A DNA stretch of 64,000 nucleotides. Origin: Tepidibacter mesophilus (lineage in GTDB: Bacteria; Bacillota; Clostridia; Peptostreptococcales; Peptostreptococcaceae). The notes beneath the pieces were generated by a model. That model saw nothing but the letters and a program-made list of their open reading frames with translations, was not told the origin of the DNA and did no database searches. Shown piece after piece: positions 1 to 9,455 of this stretch. Numbering within the stretch: position 1 is the stretch's first letter; each line of letters opens with the position of its first letter. The stretch spans positions 1-64,000 of the forward strand of contig NZ_BDQY01000011.1 in NCBI RefSeq assembly GCF_002724055.1, in the 5' to 3' direction. The position numbers and the translations under genes were made by a program.

Positions 1-69
1 CATTCCTTTCTTGGTCGTTGTTTGTCGTGATTCAATTATACCAAATGAAGGAATGTTTTTCTATTTTTT
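1..69 (+). terminator. Long-loop hairpin followed by a T-run at the window edge
   Basis: CATTCCTT at 1-8 pairs with AAGGAATG at 48-55, and TTGGT (11-15) with ACCAA (40-44). A T-rich stretch follows (56-69). It looks like a plus-strand terminator for a gene left of the window or an end of a mobile element. The rest of the gap up to 236 shows nothing I recognise. Confidence 0.35.
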
Positions 70-236
70 ATGATGGAAACACTGAAAATCCAGGCCAACG
101 CCTTAAAATACAAGTGCGAAAGTTGAGTTAATATATTTAAATAATATTGTATAATCTCTATCAAGTTTAGTGCTAAGTATCATATTACTATTTAATTTAC
201 TTGCCATCCTTAATGATTTGCATATACTCATATTCC

Positions 237-2381
237 CTAAATCCCCTTCATAGAAAGCGATACTTTATGTTTTTGTAAGTCTATTTGTATAACTTTAACA
301 TCTACTATATCTCCTATAGATACAATTTGCATTGGATCTTTAACGAATCTATCGCTCATTTGTGATTTATGAACTAATCCATCATTCTTGATTCCAATAT
401 CGACGAAAGCTCCAAAATCAACTACATTTCTAACAGTCCCCTTAAGTATCATTCCTTCTTTAATATCTTCTATTTTCAAAACATCACTTCTAAATACGGG
501 TTTTATACTCTCCTCTCTTGGATCTCTTCCAGGTTTTTTAATTTCATTTATTATATCCTTCAAAGTTAAGATTCCTACATTTAATTCCAAACTCAAATTT
601 TCTATATCCAAACTTTTGATTTTATCGTCTATATCTTCTATCCTTTTATTCTTTATATCATCAATTGTATATCCCAATCTTTTTATTAGTTTTTCGCATA
701 TATCATAACTTTCTGGATGGACCCCTGTATTATCTAATACATTTTTTGAATTATCTATTCTCAAAAATCCTGCACACTGTACAAAAGCTGATGGACCTAA
801 TCTTTTGACCTTTTTAAGTTCTTTTCTAGATTTGAATTCCCCTACTTCATCTCTATATAATACTATATTTTTAGCAACCGACTTACTTATTCCAGCTACA
901 CGTTCAAGTAAAGAGTAAGATGCACTATTCAAATCGACTCCTACAGCATTTACACTATCCTCAACTACACCGTCTAATACTTCCCCTAATCTCTTTTGGT
1001 TCATATCATGTTGATATTGTCCGACACCTATATGCTGTGGGTCTATCTTTACAAGCTCTGCAAGAGGGTCTTGTAGTCTTCTCGCTATAGATATTGCTCC
1101 TCTTAAAGACACATTAATGTCAGGATGTTCCTCTGTAGCTAATGATGATGCTGAGTAAATAGATGCCCCTGCTTCACTTACTATTATATATTTTATATCT
1201 TTATCTATTTCCTTTATTAAGTTAGCAACAAACATCTCTGATTCCCTTGATGCAGTACCATTGCCTATAGCTATTATATTTACATTGTATTTATTTATAA
1301 GCTCTATTAATACCTTCTTAGATCCTTCTTCATTATTTTGAGGTTTTGTAGGATAGATTGTAGTTGTATCTAGTAATTTTGAATTTTCATCAACTATAGC
1401 TATTTTACACCCAGTTCTATATGCAGGATCAAAACCCATAACAACATTTCCTTTAACGGGAGGTTGAAGTAATAATTTTTTTATATTTTCTCCAAACACT
1501 TTTATAGACCTTTCCTGTGCCTTTTCCGTTAAATAGCTTCTTATTTCTCTCTCTATAGAAGGGAAAATAAGTCTTTTATATGAATCGTCTATAGCTTGTT
1601 GAATATAATTTGATAAATCATGGGATTTATTTTTTATGTAAATACTTTTTATCTTGTCTATAATCAAATCTTCATTAAGCTCTAGTTTAACTTTTAAGAA
1701 TTTTTCCTTTTCACCTCTGTTTATGGCTAAAATTCTATGGGATGCCATGGTTTTAACCTTTTCTGAGTAATCATAATACATATCATATACAGATTTTTCA
1801 TCTGTACTTCCTTTACATGATATAACTCCATCACTTAAAGCTATTCTTCTTATAATCTTTCTAAGAGAAGAATCCTCAGATATCATTTCAGCTATTATAT
1901 CAAGAGCTCCTTTTATAGCTTCATCTTCATTTTCGACCTCCTTTTCTTTATCTATATATTTTTTTGCTTCATTGTGTATATTATCTATATTGTAATTCAT
2001 TATACAAATAGCTAGTTTTTCTAGTCCCTTTTCTTTTGCTATAGTAGCTCTAGTTCTTTTTTTAGGCTTAAATGGAGCATAAATATCCTCAACCTCTTGT
2101 AATGTTTTAGCATTTTGTATATTCAACTTTATTTTATCTGTTAAGTTTCCGCCCTCTTCTATTATTCTAACTACATCTTCTTTTCTACTCTTCAAATTTC
2201 TAAGATAATTTAATCTATCATAAAAATCTCTTAATACAACATCACTTAAATCTCCAGTCATCTCTTTTCTATATCTAGCAATAAATGGTATAGTATTTCC
2301 ATCATCTATTAATTTTATAGTATTTGCTACCTGAGAAGACTTTAAATTCAATTCTTCTTGTAGTATTTTCTCTATATTCAT
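237..2381 (-). CDS. tex: Tex-family RNA-binding protein with S1 domain
   Basis: The product is 714 aa, the usual length for Tex. The N-terminal motif TIPFIARYRKE is typical of the family. A YqgF/RuvC-like domain begins near residue 315 (VMGFDPAYRTGCKIA), helix-hairpin-helix repeats follow around 490-560, and a C-terminal S1 RNA-binding domain covers about 640-712 (GTVRNVVDFGAFVDIG). Tex is a conserved cytoplasmic nucleic-acid-binding protein linked to transcription and RNA metabolism; its exact role is unsettled. The start at 2381 has a good ribosome binding site (AAGGAGAG). It stands alone, separated by a terminator from the flagellar genes upstream of it. Confidence 0.93.
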   Translation of the reverse strand: MNIEKILQEELNLKSSQVANTIKLIDDGNTIPFIARYRKEMTGDLSDVVLRDFYDRLNYLRNLKSRKEDVVRIIEEGGNLTDKIKLNIQNAKTLQEVEDIYAPFKPKKRTRATIAKEKGLEKLAICIMNYNIDNIHNEAKKYIDKEKEVENEDEAIKGALDIIAEMISEDSSLRKIIRRIALSDGVISCKGSTDEKSVYDMYYDYSEKVKTMASHRILAINRGEKEKFLKVKLELNEDLIIDKIKSIYIKNKSHDLSNYIQQAIDDSYKRLIFPSIEREIRSYLTEKAQERSIKVFGENIKKLLLQPPVKGNVVMGFDPAYRTGCKIAIVDENSKLLDTTTIYPTKPQNNEEGSKKVLIELINKYNVNIIAIGNGTASRESEMFVANLIKEIDKDIKYIIVSEAGASIYSASSLATEEHPDINVSLRGAISIARRLQDPLAELVKIDPQHIGVGQYQHDMNQKRLGEVLDGVVEDSVNAVGVDLNSASYSLLERVAGISKSVAKNIVLYRDEVGEFKSRKELKKVKRLGPSAFVQCAGFLRIDNSKNVLDNTGVHPESYDICEKLIKRLGYTIDDIKNKRIEDIDDKIKSLDIENLSLELNVGILTLKDIINEIKKPGRDPREESIKPVFRSDVLKIEDIKEGMILKGTVRNVVDFGAFVDIGIKNDGLVHKSQMSDRFVKDPMQIVSIGDIVDVKVIQIDLQKHKVSLSMKGI

Positions 2382-2514
2382 CTTAATCTCTCCTTATTTA
2401 AACTTACAAAGTCATTATATCAAAAAAACTATATATTAAAAAACTAGTTTGATGTAAAATAATACTTTTTTTGAATTATCTTCAATTTTCACCCATTGTA
2501 TTCTCTTTATATTA

Positions 2515-2553
2515 CGAAAAAAGTCTCGCATTATTATCCATAATGCGAGACTT
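2515..2553 (-). terminator. Rho-independent terminator after the fliS-like gene
   Basis: A perfect 14-bp stem (2521-2534 with 2540-2553, loop TATCC) is followed on the minus strand by TTTTTTC. It lies just past the stop of the FliS-like gene and closes the flagellin 1 transcription unit. Confidence 0.9.
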
Positions 2554-2557
2554 GTTA

Positions 2558-3022
2558 TTACCCTTTTTCCCATCTATTCTGATTGTTCATTACATTTTCA
2601 TTAACATAACCTTTTCCATACGTCATTCCAGCAACAAGCTTTGGTCCTTTATTTTCTTGTATATTATTCATATACATCTTTTCTCCAAGCTCATTCCAAC
2701 CTTCGTATAAAGGTGTCATAACCTTTACAGCTTCTTCAAACTTAGATTTATCCTTCATAATATAGCCTTCAGTCATAATATTATTAACATATAAATACAA
2801 ACTCTTATAGTTACTTGCTACTTCAGAATCTCCACTCAACGTAGCTATAAGTTCTGCTAATATATCTCTACACTTATCCATCAAAGTATCTAAACTTTCT
2901 TTTTCATTTATATATGTTATACATTCGTTAAATGTATCAATTAGACCCTCATATATAATAGCTACAAGCTGTGCATCATTAGCTGTTGCAACCCTTGAAG
3001 CTAAATATTCTTTTTCTATCAT
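2558..3022 (-). CDS. FliS-like flagellin export chaperone (second copy)
   Basis: The product is 154 aa, mostly helical. It follows the long flagellin gene by 16 bp with GGAGG before the ATG. The helical pattern (ANDAQLVAIIYEGLIDTFNECI near the N-terminus) and the position directly behind a flagellin match FliS, the cytoplasmic chaperone that binds the flagellin C-terminus and prevents early polymerisation. A second, canonical fliS (126 aa) lies at 14647. This copy is longer, with an extra tail after residue 125 rich in Asn and Gly. I infer that it serves flagellin 1 specifically. A general role in secretion chaperoning cannot be excluded. Confidence 0.75.
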   Translation of the reverse strand: MIEKEYLASRVATANDAQLVAIIYEGLIDTFNECITYINEKESLDTLMDKCRDILAELIATLSGDSEVASNYKSLYLYVNNIMTEGYIMKDKSKFEEAVKVMTPLYEGWNELGEKMYMNNIQENKGPKLVAGMTYGKGYVNENVMNNQNRWEKG

Positions 3023-3038
3023 TTAATTACCTCCAATT

Positions 3039-4736
3039 CTATCCTAGTAATTTAAGAATTGATTGCGGCTGTTGATTAGCTTGAGCAAGCATTGATACAC
3101 CTGCTTGTTGAAGTACATTTAATTTTTGATAGTTAGCCATTTCAAGCGCCATATCAGTATCTTCTATACGAGACATAGCAGCAGTTAAGTTTTCTGCTGT
3201 ATTATCAAGATTTGCAATAGTATGTTCAAGTCTATTTTGAGTAGCTCCAAGTTTTGATCTTTCAGATGCTATTTGAACTATAGCATTATCAAATACTTTA
3301 ATAGCAGCAGAAGCTTTTCTTTCGTCACTAACATCTATTGCATATTCTGATTCCGATGAAGATATTCCATCGGTAACATTTTTAACTTCAACATATGAAG
3401 CATCCTCTACACCTGGATTTCCTGTTGGTCTATCCGAACTAATCCTTAAAGCTCTTGCTCTTATATCCCCAATCTCCAGTCTGAAGCTTTGTCCTGTATT
3501 TGCTCCTACTTGAAGATTTGTATTAAAATCTTCTAATGTTCCTTCAAGTTCTATAAGATTTCCTTCAAATCCTACTTTTTCAGATACTATTACTAGTCTA
3601 CTTGTATCGTCCTCATCAATTGCCATATCAATATCAGAAATAGTATCGTACATATTAGCAACCTCATTAGCTATATCTGTTGTACTTTTACCATTTATAT
3701 CTATACATAAATTTGCTCCTAAATAAGGTGCTACACTGCTGTCATAAAAATCAATTTTTGAATCTCCTATTTTTATATACGACTCATTTTCTGGTATAGA
3801 ATCAAATCTTATATATCCATATGAGTATTTACCTGCATTTTCTGCTGTTCCCATAGCTTCATTTGTCATACCACTTGAATCAACTGTTATTGTTGATTCA
3901 TTCATATTAAGTAGTGCTGAATTTTCATATGGCGAAGCAGGATCATATGCAGGTGGTGTTATTACATATATATTATTTCCTACTAATTTTTCTACAGCAC
4001 TTCCCTTTAACTTAACACTTGTATTTCCACCTATATCATTTGTTCTTATTTCTAATTCTCCAACTGAATTTATTGAAGCTGTTCCTTTATCAGTTAAAGC
4101 ATCATTTATTCTTGTAATTAATTCATCCTCGCTTAATGTTCCACTTCCATCGAATCCACCTATATCTACCTTTGTTTCTTCACCATTAACCTCTATAGAT
4201 AATTGTGTATTCGTTAAATCTAAAGTCCCCATATTTGTTCTTATATTATAATCTCCTTGTAATATTACAGGTGATCCAGTTGACATAGAAGAAACAGTAG
4301 TATTGCTATTAGGCTCTTCATTACCTCTTAATATATTTCTTGTATTATATTCTGTTCCATTTGCAATTCTATTTACTTCTGATGTCAATTGATTTATTTC
4401 ATCTTGTACTGCTTGTCTATCAGATTCTGACATAGTTCCATTTGCCGCCTGAACTGATAATTCTCTCATTCTTTGAAGCATGGAATGAACTTCTCCCATA
4501 GCCCCTTCTGCAGTTTGAACTAAAGATACACCATCAAGTGAATTTCTCGAAGCCATCTTAAGTCCATTTATTTGAGCTCTCATTTTCTCTCCAATTGCCA
4601 TTCCAGCTGCGTCATCTCCAGCTCTGTTTATTCTCTTACCTGAAGATAATTTTTCAAGTGACTTTGATGCAAAACTATTGTTAACATTAAGTAATCTATG
4701 TGCATTCATAGCAGGTATATTATGATTTATTCTCAT
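3039..4736 (-). CDS. Flagellin with long central domain (flagellin 1)
   Basis: The product is 565 aa from the ATG at 4736, which follows GGGGAGG; an upstream in-frame ATG at 4769 lies near the promoter and is less likely. The N-terminal D0/D1 region (MRINHNIPAMNAHRLL to about 150) and the C-terminal region (from about 475, ending ANQQPQSILKLLG) are standard flagellin. The middle, about 155-470, is an expanded surface domain containing a flagellin-hook-IN-like stretch near residue 210. I see no HExxH protease motif in it. The gene has its own sigma-28 promoter and its own FliS-like partner. It is about twice as long as flagellin 2 (270 aa, 33237). It may be a minor or alternative filament subunit; this is inference. 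Confidence 0.93.
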   Translation of the reverse strand: MRINHNIPAMNAHRLLNVNNSFASKSLEKLSSGKRINRAGDDAAGMAIGEKMRAQINGLKMASRNSLDGVSLVQTAEGAMGEVHSMLQRMRELSVQAANGTMSESDRQAVQDEINQLTSEVNRIANGTEYNTRNILRGNEEPNSNTTVSSMSTGSPVILQGDYNIRTNMGTLDLTNTQLSIEVNGEETKVDIGGFDGSGTLSEDELITRINDALTDKGTASINSVGELEIRTNDIGGNTSVKLKGSAVEKLVGNNIYVITPPAYDPASPYENSALLNMNESTITVDSSGMTNEAMGTAENAGKYSYGYIRFDSIPENESYIKIGDSKIDFYDSSVAPYLGANLCIDINGKSTTDIANEVANMYDTISDIDMAIDEDDTSRLVIVSEKVGFEGNLIELEGTLEDFNTNLQVGANTGQSFRLEIGDIRARALRISSDRPTGNPGVEDASYVEVKNVTDGISSSESEYAIDVSDERKASAAIKVFDNAIVQIASERSKLGATQNRLEHTIANLDNTAENLTAAMSRIEDTDMALEMANYQKLNVLQQAGVSMLAQANQQPQSILKLLG

Positions 4737-4772
4737 TCTATTAATTCCTCCCCGTATTATTAATTCCATATA

Positions 4773-4802
4773 TCTTATCGTCTTATATACATCAAAACTT
4801 TA
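4773..4802 (-). promoter_or_regulatory. Sigma-28 promoter of flagellin 1
   Basis: On the minus strand TAAA (-35) and GACGATAA (-10) are separated by 16 bases, close to the SigD consensus TAAA-N15-GCCGATAA. The -35 element overlaps the TAA stop codon of the 42-aa ORF upstream. Confidence 0.8.
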
Positions 4803-4928
4803 CTCTTTTTTATTCTTTCTTTCGTCTATGTTTTCAACAAAAAGTAGGACTTTAGATACAATATCTATTAATTCCTTTGGAATATCTTTATTTAAATCTT
4901 TTTCATTTTTTAAATTTTCAATATCCAT
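4800..4928 (-). CDS. 42-aa hypothetical protein between FliK-like gene and flagellin 1
   Basis: This ORF begins with ATG at 4928, 11 bp after the stop of the FliK-like gene, with AAAGGAGAC as ribosome binding site. It encodes 42 residues, beginning MDIENLKNEK and ending in a very basic and acidic tail (DERKNKKE), with a hydrophobic stretch near residues 19-31 (ELIDIVSKVLLFV). I do not recognise a family. A strong ribosome binding site, tight spacing and the flagellar operon position support real translation. Its stop codon is part of the next promoter. Function unknown. Confidence 0.6.
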   Translation of the reverse strand: MDIENLKNEKDLNKDIPKELIDIVSKVLLFVENIDERKNKKE

Positions 4929-4939
4929 AATTGTCTCCT

Positions 4940-7690
4940 TTAAATTTTAATATCCAAGAATCCCTTAATATCACTTTCTATTTCTTGTTCATTTTTCAAA
5001 TCCATTATATTCTCTTTATCAAAATCAAATTCTATATCTTCTAAATCATATCCTATCTCTTCTAAAAATATATTTAATACACCTTTATTTTGTTTTATAT
5101 ACTCTATATCATTCTTATCGTCTAATCCTATTTTCACTTTAACCTTGGATTTATTTACTCCTAAATAGATATTTATATTTCCTAAATTCTTAGTATCAAG
5201 ACTAATTGCCACATCCATATCATCCTTATCTATATTTTCAGATGAATTTTTTCTATTTTTATAATACATATTTAAATTTGAAAACTGCTCATTTATCACA
5301 AGAGGATATTGAATGAACTTTTCGTCTTTATTTGATATATAACTTTTTTCAATTGATTCTCTTACTTCCTTTTGTCTATCATTAATGTCTTTATTGGACT
5401 CCTTAGTCAAATCTATATTTTCACTTATATTTTTAATATCTTCACGTATATCTTCATAAAATTTGTTAGGTCTAAAATCTCCTTTTTTTACATTATCAGA
5501 GTATTTTTTAATTGTACTTTCTATTTCATTAGCGTATTTTTTCAATTGAGTATCTTCTTTTTTATCTATCTTATTAAGATTTTTTATTTCATCTAAAAAG
5601 TTTGATATTTTATGACCTAACTGATTCTTATTTTTTAAAAAATCAGATGTGCTTTGAATTTCTTTTAGAATCATATCTTTATTGTTCTTTATATTGAAAG
5701 CTATACAAGTATTTTTTTCTTTGTCTATATTCTTTATATTATCTGTTAATTGCTTAATATACTTGTGTAGTTTCATGTTCACTCTATCAATATCATTGAA
5801 TTCTCTTATATAATTACCAGCTTCTTTCAAACTCATATTCTCTATAGGAGTATTCTGTTTGATACCTTCCTTAACCATAGTACTTGTTAGATTATCTTTT
5901 ATATATTCATATTGATTGTATGCATTATATAACTTTTGAATATTAGCTTTACTTAAACTTAATTTATTTTGAACCAAAGACTTAGCTACCTCAAATGCTT
6001 TATTCAAATCTATAGTTTTAGTATCATTATCTTTTGTTTTAAATAAATTTATATTGTCTTTTACATGTTTTTTAACTATATTTTCACTGTTTTGTTGAAG
6101 ATTTGTAGGCATATCTACTTTCTCATAATGATCATTCATCGCATTTTCTTTATTAAGAACTTTATGAGATACATATATATTGTTCAATGTCATAGGTATT
6201 GAATTTTTTAAGTTAAAAGATATATTGTTAAAGTCTAAGTTCTTCACCTCACTAAACAGTTTGGTAATATTATTTATAGATTGAACCGATGAATCTATAA
6301 TGCTATCAAAGTTTTTAATTTCATCTATATTAGAATTTGATATAACTTTATTTAATTTGCTTAAATTAAAATCTACGTCTTTTTTAATCAATTTAACTAA
6401 ATCAGTTTCATCCAATTCTTTTAGCTTTTGTAATTTTCCCATTATATCTGATACTTCTTTTGCCTCTATATCAGATATTTTATGTATATTATCTATATTT
6501 CTCAACTTCTCAGCTATATCTCTTATATCCATTTTTTCTATGTCTATATCTTCTTTTATAATAGATGCTATATTTTCTTTATTTAAGTTTTTTATTACAT
6601 ACTCTAAAGCTTCCTTCATTTCATTTATACTCTGGATATTTTCTTTTGTCAGATCTAGTTTATTCTTTATCATCTTCTCAGAAAGCTTTATATTATCATC
6701 CGTAACATTTATTTGCATTCTATCTAGACTTTCCTTTATATCATCTTTTAGCAGATTAAGTTGCTTTTGTGTAATGCTAGTTGCTTTAGGGACAAAAGAT
6801 TCATAAGCTTTAACAGATATAGAGCTTATTTTATCCGCAATTTTTATTGCCCCATTTTTTACAAAATTCTTTATGTTATACAAATTATCTATTGTAGGAT
6901 TTATGTTGTTCTTTACTGTATCTATAAAAGTTTCTTCTTCTACATCTTGTAATTTATCTAGTTTATAAAATATATCATTTACTCGTTCTATATTTTTTTT
7001 ATTTATAGTAATATTTTTTTTATGTAGAGTTTTTACTATATCAGTTATATCTTTACCCATCTTACTTCCGTACAGTTTTTCAGTTATTTTCTCAGCTTCA
7101 TCAGTTGTAAGTTCTTTTTTATTTTTAAATAGTTTTAAGAATGAAAAGCTTTCTTTCTCGCTTTTAACTTCTTTTATAGTGTCTGCTATCTTTTGAAGTG
7201 AGTCTTTCTCAATATCAACACCCTTTTCCATTATCTTAACAGCACTATCATAATCCAAATTAACTATAATATCATCTAATGATTTTTTGCTGTATACAAA
7301 CGACATAATATTTTCTTTAGTTATACTTATATCATGGTTTTTAAGTGCATTAATTGCTTCTAAGTTTTCATCATTAACATCTACATCGAGTTTTTTTAGT
7401 ATATCCGAGTATTCTATTTTCTCATCCTCAGTTATTTTTTGATTTCTTATGTCATTTACTTTTTTAGATTCAATTATATTTTTTTTGTCTATTACTACTG
7501 TATCTCCAGCTTTTGCATCTATATTTTCTTTAAGCTTCAAGCCAAGAAGTTTCTTATCCCCAACATCTATAGTTACATTATCTTCACTAATTTCAACAAC
7601 TGTACCTCTAACCTTTGAAGTTGTATTCAAATTATTGTAGGCATCACTTACAGCAGCATATGCTGCTTCAGCTGAAACTTTATTTATCAT
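4940..7690 (-). CDS. FliK-like flagellar protein with repeated modules
   Basis: The product is 916 aa, Lys/Asn/Ile-rich and coiled. The C-terminus (about 815-900, DVAISLDTKNLGNINIYLG and following) resembles the FliK hook-length-control C-terminal domain. An N-terminal beta-rich segment (about 20-70) reads like an OB fold. In between, a helical module recurs with the signature 'I/LTKENI' (near residues 106, 225, 348 and 585), each time before a helix. From memory such proteins are annotated in Clostridia as DUF6240/FliK-like. Its divergent sigma-28 promoter and flagellin neighbours support a flagellar role, perhaps hook length or export switching. It is much longer than FliK of model species. 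The exact function is inferred. Confidence 0.7.
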   Translation of the reverse strand: MINKVSAEAAYAAVSDAYNNLNTTSKVRGTVVEISEDNVTIDVGDKKLLGLKLKENIDAKAGDTVVIDKKNIIESKKVNDIRNQKITEDEKIEYSDILKKLDVDVNDENLEAINALKNHDISITKENIMSFVYSKKSLDDIIVNLDYDSAVKIMEKGVDIEKDSLQKIADTIKEVKSEKESFSFLKLFKNKKELTTDEAEKITEKLYGSKMGKDITDIVKTLHKKNITINKKNIERVNDIFYKLDKLQDVEEETFIDTVKNNINPTIDNLYNIKNFVKNGAIKIADKISSISVKAYESFVPKATSITQKQLNLLKDDIKESLDRMQINVTDDNIKLSEKMIKNKLDLTKENIQSINEMKEALEYVIKNLNKENIASIIKEDIDIEKMDIRDIAEKLRNIDNIHKISDIEAKEVSDIMGKLQKLKELDETDLVKLIKKDVDFNLSKLNKVISNSNIDEIKNFDSIIDSSVQSINNITKLFSEVKNLDFNNISFNLKNSIPMTLNNIYVSHKVLNKENAMNDHYEKVDMPTNLQQNSENIVKKHVKDNINLFKTKDNDTKTIDLNKAFEVAKSLVQNKLSLSKANIQKLYNAYNQYEYIKDNLTSTMVKEGIKQNTPIENMSLKEAGNYIREFNDIDRVNMKLHKYIKQLTDNIKNIDKEKNTCIAFNIKNNKDMILKEIQSTSDFLKNKNQLGHKISNFLDEIKNLNKIDKKEDTQLKKYANEIESTIKKYSDNVKKGDFRPNKFYEDIREDIKNISENIDLTKESNKDINDRQKEVRESIEKSYISNKDEKFIQYPLVINEQFSNLNMYYKNRKNSSENIDKDDMDVAISLDTKNLGNINIYLGVNKSKVKVKIGLDDKNDIEYIKQNKGVLNIFLEEIGYDLEDIEFDFDKENIMDLKNEQEIESDIKGFLDIKI

Positions 7691-7722
7691 ATCCTCACCC
7701 TTTTAAAATTAGTTATATTTAT

Positions 7723-7750
7723 TTATCGACATCAATCGATTATAAGTTTA
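7723..7750 (-). promoter_or_regulatory. Sigma-28 promoter of the FliK-like gene
   Basis: On the minus strand TAAA and GTCGATAA are 16 bases apart, starting about 35 bp upstream of the FliK-like start. It faces away from the yaaR promoter 50 bp further on. Confidence 0.75.
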
Positions 7751-7799
7751 TATAATATTTGAGACTATAAATTTGCAACAAAAATAAATATAAATGCCA

Positions 7800-7826
7800 T
7801 AAAATTTCTATTTATTTTGCCGATAT
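7800..7826 (+). promoter_or_regulatory. Sigma-28 promoter of yaaR
   Basis: TAAA at 7800-7803 and GCCGATAT at 7819-7826 with exactly 15 bases between them is a near-perfect SigD site. It precedes the yaaR ribosome binding site by about 25 bp. Confidence 0.85.
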
Positions 7827-7863
7827 TATATAATATAGTTGGTGAAAGAGAGGAGATACGATT

Positions 7864-8310
7864 TTGAATAAGGTTAATCCAGTTAATAACATAAATCAGA
7901 TATCCAATGTTAATAAAGTTAATAAATCAAAAGAAATAAAAAGAGCGGAATTTAAAGCTAAATTTGAAAATATAAAATCTGATAAAGTAAAAGAACATCT
8001 GACAGAGCTTTATGATAAAATAAGCGAACAGTCTGATAAGATAGGAGAAAAGTTATATCTTAAAGATTTGATCCAATATAAAAAGTTAGTAAAAGAATTC
8101 CTTAACGTAGCTGTTAACAATTCTCATTCCTTCTCCCAGCAAAACTTCCTAGACAGAAGAGGCCGTCATAGAGTCTATGGGATAGTAAAGAATGTAGATA
8201 GAGAACTTAGCTCATTAACTAAAGAGTTTTTAGGAGAAGAGGTAGATAGGCTTTCTGTAATAAAAAAGCTTGATGGTATAAAAGGTATGTTGGTTGATGT
8301 GATGATGTAG
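7864..8310 (+). CDS. YaaR family (DUF327) protein
   Basis: The product is 148 aa. It starts at a TTG after GAGGAG; no ATG fits better. Residues 1-20 are low complexity (Asn/Val/Lys). The rest is a conserved helical domain with FLDRRGRHRVYGIVKNVDREL near residues 95-115, typical of the YaaR/DUF327 family. The biochemical function is unknown. The sigma-28 promoter directly upstream ties it to motility, and YaaR genes are often found near flagellar genes in Clostridia. It is the only plus-strand gene in the first 32 kb. Confidence 0.85.
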   Translation: MNKVNPVNNINQISNVNKVNKSKEIKRAEFKAKFENIKSDKVKEHLTELYDKISEQSDKIGEKLYLKDLIQYKKLVKEFLNVAVNNSHSFSQQNFLDRRGRHRVYGIVKNVDRELSSLTKEFLGEEVDRLSVIKKLDGIKGMLVDVMM

Positions 8311-8311
8311 T

Positions 8312-8350
8312 AAAAAATAAGGAAGAGACTAAGTCTCTTCCTTATTTTTT
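8312..8350. terminator. Bidirectional terminator between yaaR and prfB
   Basis: A perfect 18-bp stem (8312-8329 with 8333-8350, loop TAA) has A-runs on one side and T-runs on the other. It serves both converging genes; the prfB stop codon lies inside the stem. Confidence 0.93.
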
Positions 8351-9446
8351 GGTATGTTTTAAATATTCATTCATAAATGGGTCTAAATTTCCATCCATTA
8401 TACTTTGAACATTACCTATATCTAGATTTGTTCTATGATCTTTAACTAGTTTATATGGTTGGAATACATATGATCTTATTTGACTTCCCCATGCTATTTG
8501 TGAATATTCACCTTGTATATCTTCTATTTTTTCTTTCTGTTCAAGTTCTTTTAGCTCTATAAGCTTTGCCATTAACATCTTCATAGCTTTATCTTTGTTT
8601 AAATGTTGTGATCTTTGATTTTGACATTGGACCACAACCCCTGTTGGTATATGCGTTATTCTAACAGCAGATTCTGTTTTATTTACATGTTGACCTCCAG
8701 CTCCTGATGCTTTATACGTATCTATTTTCAAATCACTAGAATCTATATCTACGCTAGTATCATCATCAAGTTCTGGTAGTACATCTATAGATGCAAATGA
8801 TGTATGTCTCTTTCCAGATGTATCAAAGGGAGATATTCTAACTAATCTATGGACTCCCTTTTCTCCTTTTAGATACCCATATGCATTAATTCCTTCTATT
8901 GACAATGTTGCACTTTTTATTCCTGCTTCAGGATCTGATATTATATCTAGTAGATCAACCTTATATCCCTTACCATCTGCCCATCTTGTGTACATTCTAA
9001 GTAACATTTTTGCCCAATCCTGAGCATCAAGACCACCCGTACCTGAATGTATAGACATTATAGCGTTATTTTTATCGTACTCTCCATTTAGAAGAGTTTT
9101 TATTTTCATTTTATCTATATCTGAATGTAAATCCTCTATAGACTTATTTACCTCTTTTTCAAGAGATAAGTCATCTTCTTCAAGCGCAAGCTCTATTAGT
9201 ACATTTATATCTTCTAAAGAGTTTACAAGATTTTCAAATTCTTCTATGCTCTCTTTTAGCATCTTGTTTTCTTGAAGTAACTTTTGAGCTTTTTCGTTGT
9301 CATCCCAAAAGTTTTGATCAGACATTTTCTTTTCTTGTTCTTGTATTTTATATTCTAGTTTTGCTATGTCAAAGGGAAGCCCTCAATTCTTCTATTGAAT
9401 TTCTCATCTCATCTATTCTTTGATTATACTCTTGAATATTAAGCAT
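8342..9446 (-). CDS. prfB: Peptide chain release factor 2, programmed +1 frameshift
   Basis: RF2 reads UGA and UAA stops on the ribosome. The SPF codon-recognition motif (ISPFD) and the GGQ motif (SGAGGQHVNK) are both present. The reading frame opens at ATG 9446 (MLNIQEYNQRIDEM) and meets an in-frame TGA at 9369-9371 in the context CTT TGA C. A +1 slip there continues as DIAKLEYKI into the 327-aa main frame, giving 367 aa. This is the autoregulatory frameshift known for prfB. The ribosome binding site GGAGGG overlaps the stop codon of secA, so the two genes are cotranscribed and probably coupled, as in Bacillus. Confidence 0.95.
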
Positions 9447-9455
9447 TTTACCCTC

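Noticed and set aside
3039..4736. Flagellin 1 as a flagellinolysin (protease domain in the flagellin centre)
   Set aside because: The long centre suggested it, but no HExxH zinc-protease motif is present.
6300..6806. Plus-strand 168-aa reading frame
   Set aside because: It is antisense to the FliK-like gene, Ser/Phe/Ile-rich as expected for the complement of Lys/Asn/Glu-rich coding DNA, and has no ribosome binding site.
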